Below, one piece after another: positions 5,564-6,415 of a stretch of DNA of 6,415 bases (its first letter is position 1; each line of letters begins with the position of its first letter). This DNA is from a bacterium (GTDB taxonomy: Bacteria > Zhuqueibacterota > Zhuqueibacteria > Thermofontimicrobiales > Thermofontimicrobiaceae). Where the stretch lies: assembly GCA_025453735.1 (NCBI GenBank), contig JALOPY010000489.1, positions 1 through 6,415 on the forward strand, read 5' to 3'. The notes beneath the pieces were generated by a model. The model ran no database searches. It was not told the DNA's origin and saw only the letters and a program-made list of their open reading frames with translations. Both the position numbers and the translations under genes were made by a program.

Positions 5564-6415
5564 TTATTTGTCTCGTAATTCAAATATGCCATCCCAATCC
5601 ACCGGCCGGGGGAACTCGATAAAATGCTTGCAGCGACGGATAAATTCATGGGAAGGTCCATCATCGGGATGGAGTGATAACGCTTTTTGAAACATATTAA
5701 AAGCATGAATCCAATCCCGCTTGCGATAAATTTCCAGTCCTTTCAAAAAATATTCCAGGGCGCTGGAACGAACCGGGTTGATTTCTTCCGTTTTCTTGCC
5801 GATCAATTCATAGATCCGGACGGGTTTGTTTTTTCCTTTTACGCGAATGTAATCCAGCTCGCGACACCAGAATTTATCATAAACTTGATTGAAAGTATCT
5901 TCGCTGATGATGATTGAAGTGCCGTACATTTTATTGACGCCTTCAAGTCTTGAAGCGAGATTCACGCTGTCGCCAATGACAGTATAATCAAATCGATTCT
6001 TGCCGCCGATATTGCCGGCAATCATGGGGCCGGAGTTGAGTCCGATCCTGACGTAAAAAACAGGCTTGCCTTCACGCTTCCACATCGCCCGCAAAATTGC
6101 TAATTCCTTTAACATATCAAGAGCGGCATTACAGGCTGAAACCGCGTGCTCTTTCTGTTCCACCGGCACGCCGAATATAGCAACGATGGCATCCCCTTCG
6201 TACTTATCCAGGTAGCCTTCGTAACGCAACACGATGTCAGTCATGGCGGACAGGTATTCATTCAAAACAGAGACCAGCTTCTCCGGCTCGAGGTTCTCCG
6301 AGACAGTCGTAAAATCCTTAATATCAGAAAAAAATGCCGTGGCTACTCGGCGCTCCCCGCCCAGTTTCAGCATGTCCGGATTTTTCAACAGCTCGTTCAC
6401 CACCGTAGCGGAGAT
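5564..6415 (-). CDS. Class III adenylate/guanylate cyclase, 5' part outside the window
   Basis: The visible 283 residues are open to the window edge, which falls on a codon boundary. A GTG at 6403 is in frame but internal: the residues before it (I-S-A-T-V) continue the usual approach to the catalytic domain. Numbering from the GTG, the domain shows 'FFSDIKDFT' with metal Asp27, 'DKYEGDAIVAIFG' with Asp71 and Lys67, 'IGLNSGPMIAGNIG', 'YTVIGDSVN' and 'NLASRLEG' with Asn148 and Arg152, so all catalytic positions are present. The Lys67/Thr141 pair is the class IIIb pattern and points to cAMP as product. The C-terminus (about 214-279) has a TPR-like helical pair and a 'VDWDG' ending characteristic of CHASE2-type membrane cyclases. 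The missing N-terminus therefore probably contains a CHASE2 sensor and membrane helices. It is separated from the next gene by 330 bp and is probably its own transcription unit. Confidence 0.94.
   Translation of the reverse strand: MSATVVNELLKNPDMLKLGGERRVATAFFSDIKDFTTVSENLEPEKLVSVLNEYLSAMTDIVLRYEGYLDKYEGDAIVAIFGVPVEQKEHAVSACNAALDMLKELAILRAMWKREGKPVFYVRIGLNSGPMIAGNIGGKNRFDYTVIGDSVNLASRLEGVNKMYGTSIIISEDTFNQVYDKFWCRELDYIRVKGKNKPVRIYELIGKKTEEINPVRSSALEYFLKGLEIYRKRDWIHAFNMFQKALSLHPDDGPSHEFIRRCKHFIEFPRPVDWDGIFELRDK

Overview
The window is chromosomal DNA with every supportable gene on the minus strand. It probably comes from an uncultured or little-studied member of the Fibrobacteres-Chlorobi-Bacteroidetes assemblage, such as Calditrichota, KSB1 or Ignavibacteria. 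The main clue is the secreted protein at 192-1475. It ends in the 'QNYPNPFNP' sorting domain typical of type IX secretion cargo in those lineages. The lineage is an inference from this domain style and from the gene types; no marker gene is present.

In transcription order (right to left) the window holds five gene units. (1) The 3' part of a class III nucleotide cyclase (5564-6415), running off the right edge and ending in a tail typical of CHASE2-type cyclases. (2) A spacer of about 330 bp carrying a 110-bp imperfect palindrome that looks like a small non-autonomous repeat. (3) A YacP/Rae1-like NYN-domain putative RNase (4742-5233), joined by an ATGA stop-start overlap to (4) a membrane sensor histidine kinase (3387-4745). 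(5) After a 94-bp gap filled largely by a heptamer-based palindrome, a sigma-54-dependent NtrC-family response regulator (2072-3292). Its AAA+ and Fis-type DNA-binding parts are intact, but its receiver domain has lost the phosphoacceptor loop and the linker in two frame-changing deletions. A spacer of about 600 bp without a convincing gene follows, then the secreted six-repeat beta-propeller protein (192-1475) and a terminator-like hairpin near the left edge.

The kinase and regulator are very probably a former or degrading two-component pair that would switch on a sigma-54 promoter. As written, the sequence cannot encode a phosphorylatable regulator. Either this is a pseudogene in the strain, the AAA+/HTH part survives as a receiver-less activator, or the assembly has dropped bases at two places. 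The cyclase (cAMP), the kinase and the NYN RNase make this a signalling and RNA-regulation neighbourhood. I see no mobile-element transposase, CRISPR array, tRNA or rRNA, and no clear sign of a wholly new system. The most unusual items are the doubly deleted regulator, the palindrome that supplies the kinase stop codon, and the translational coupling of an NYN RNase to a histidine kinase.
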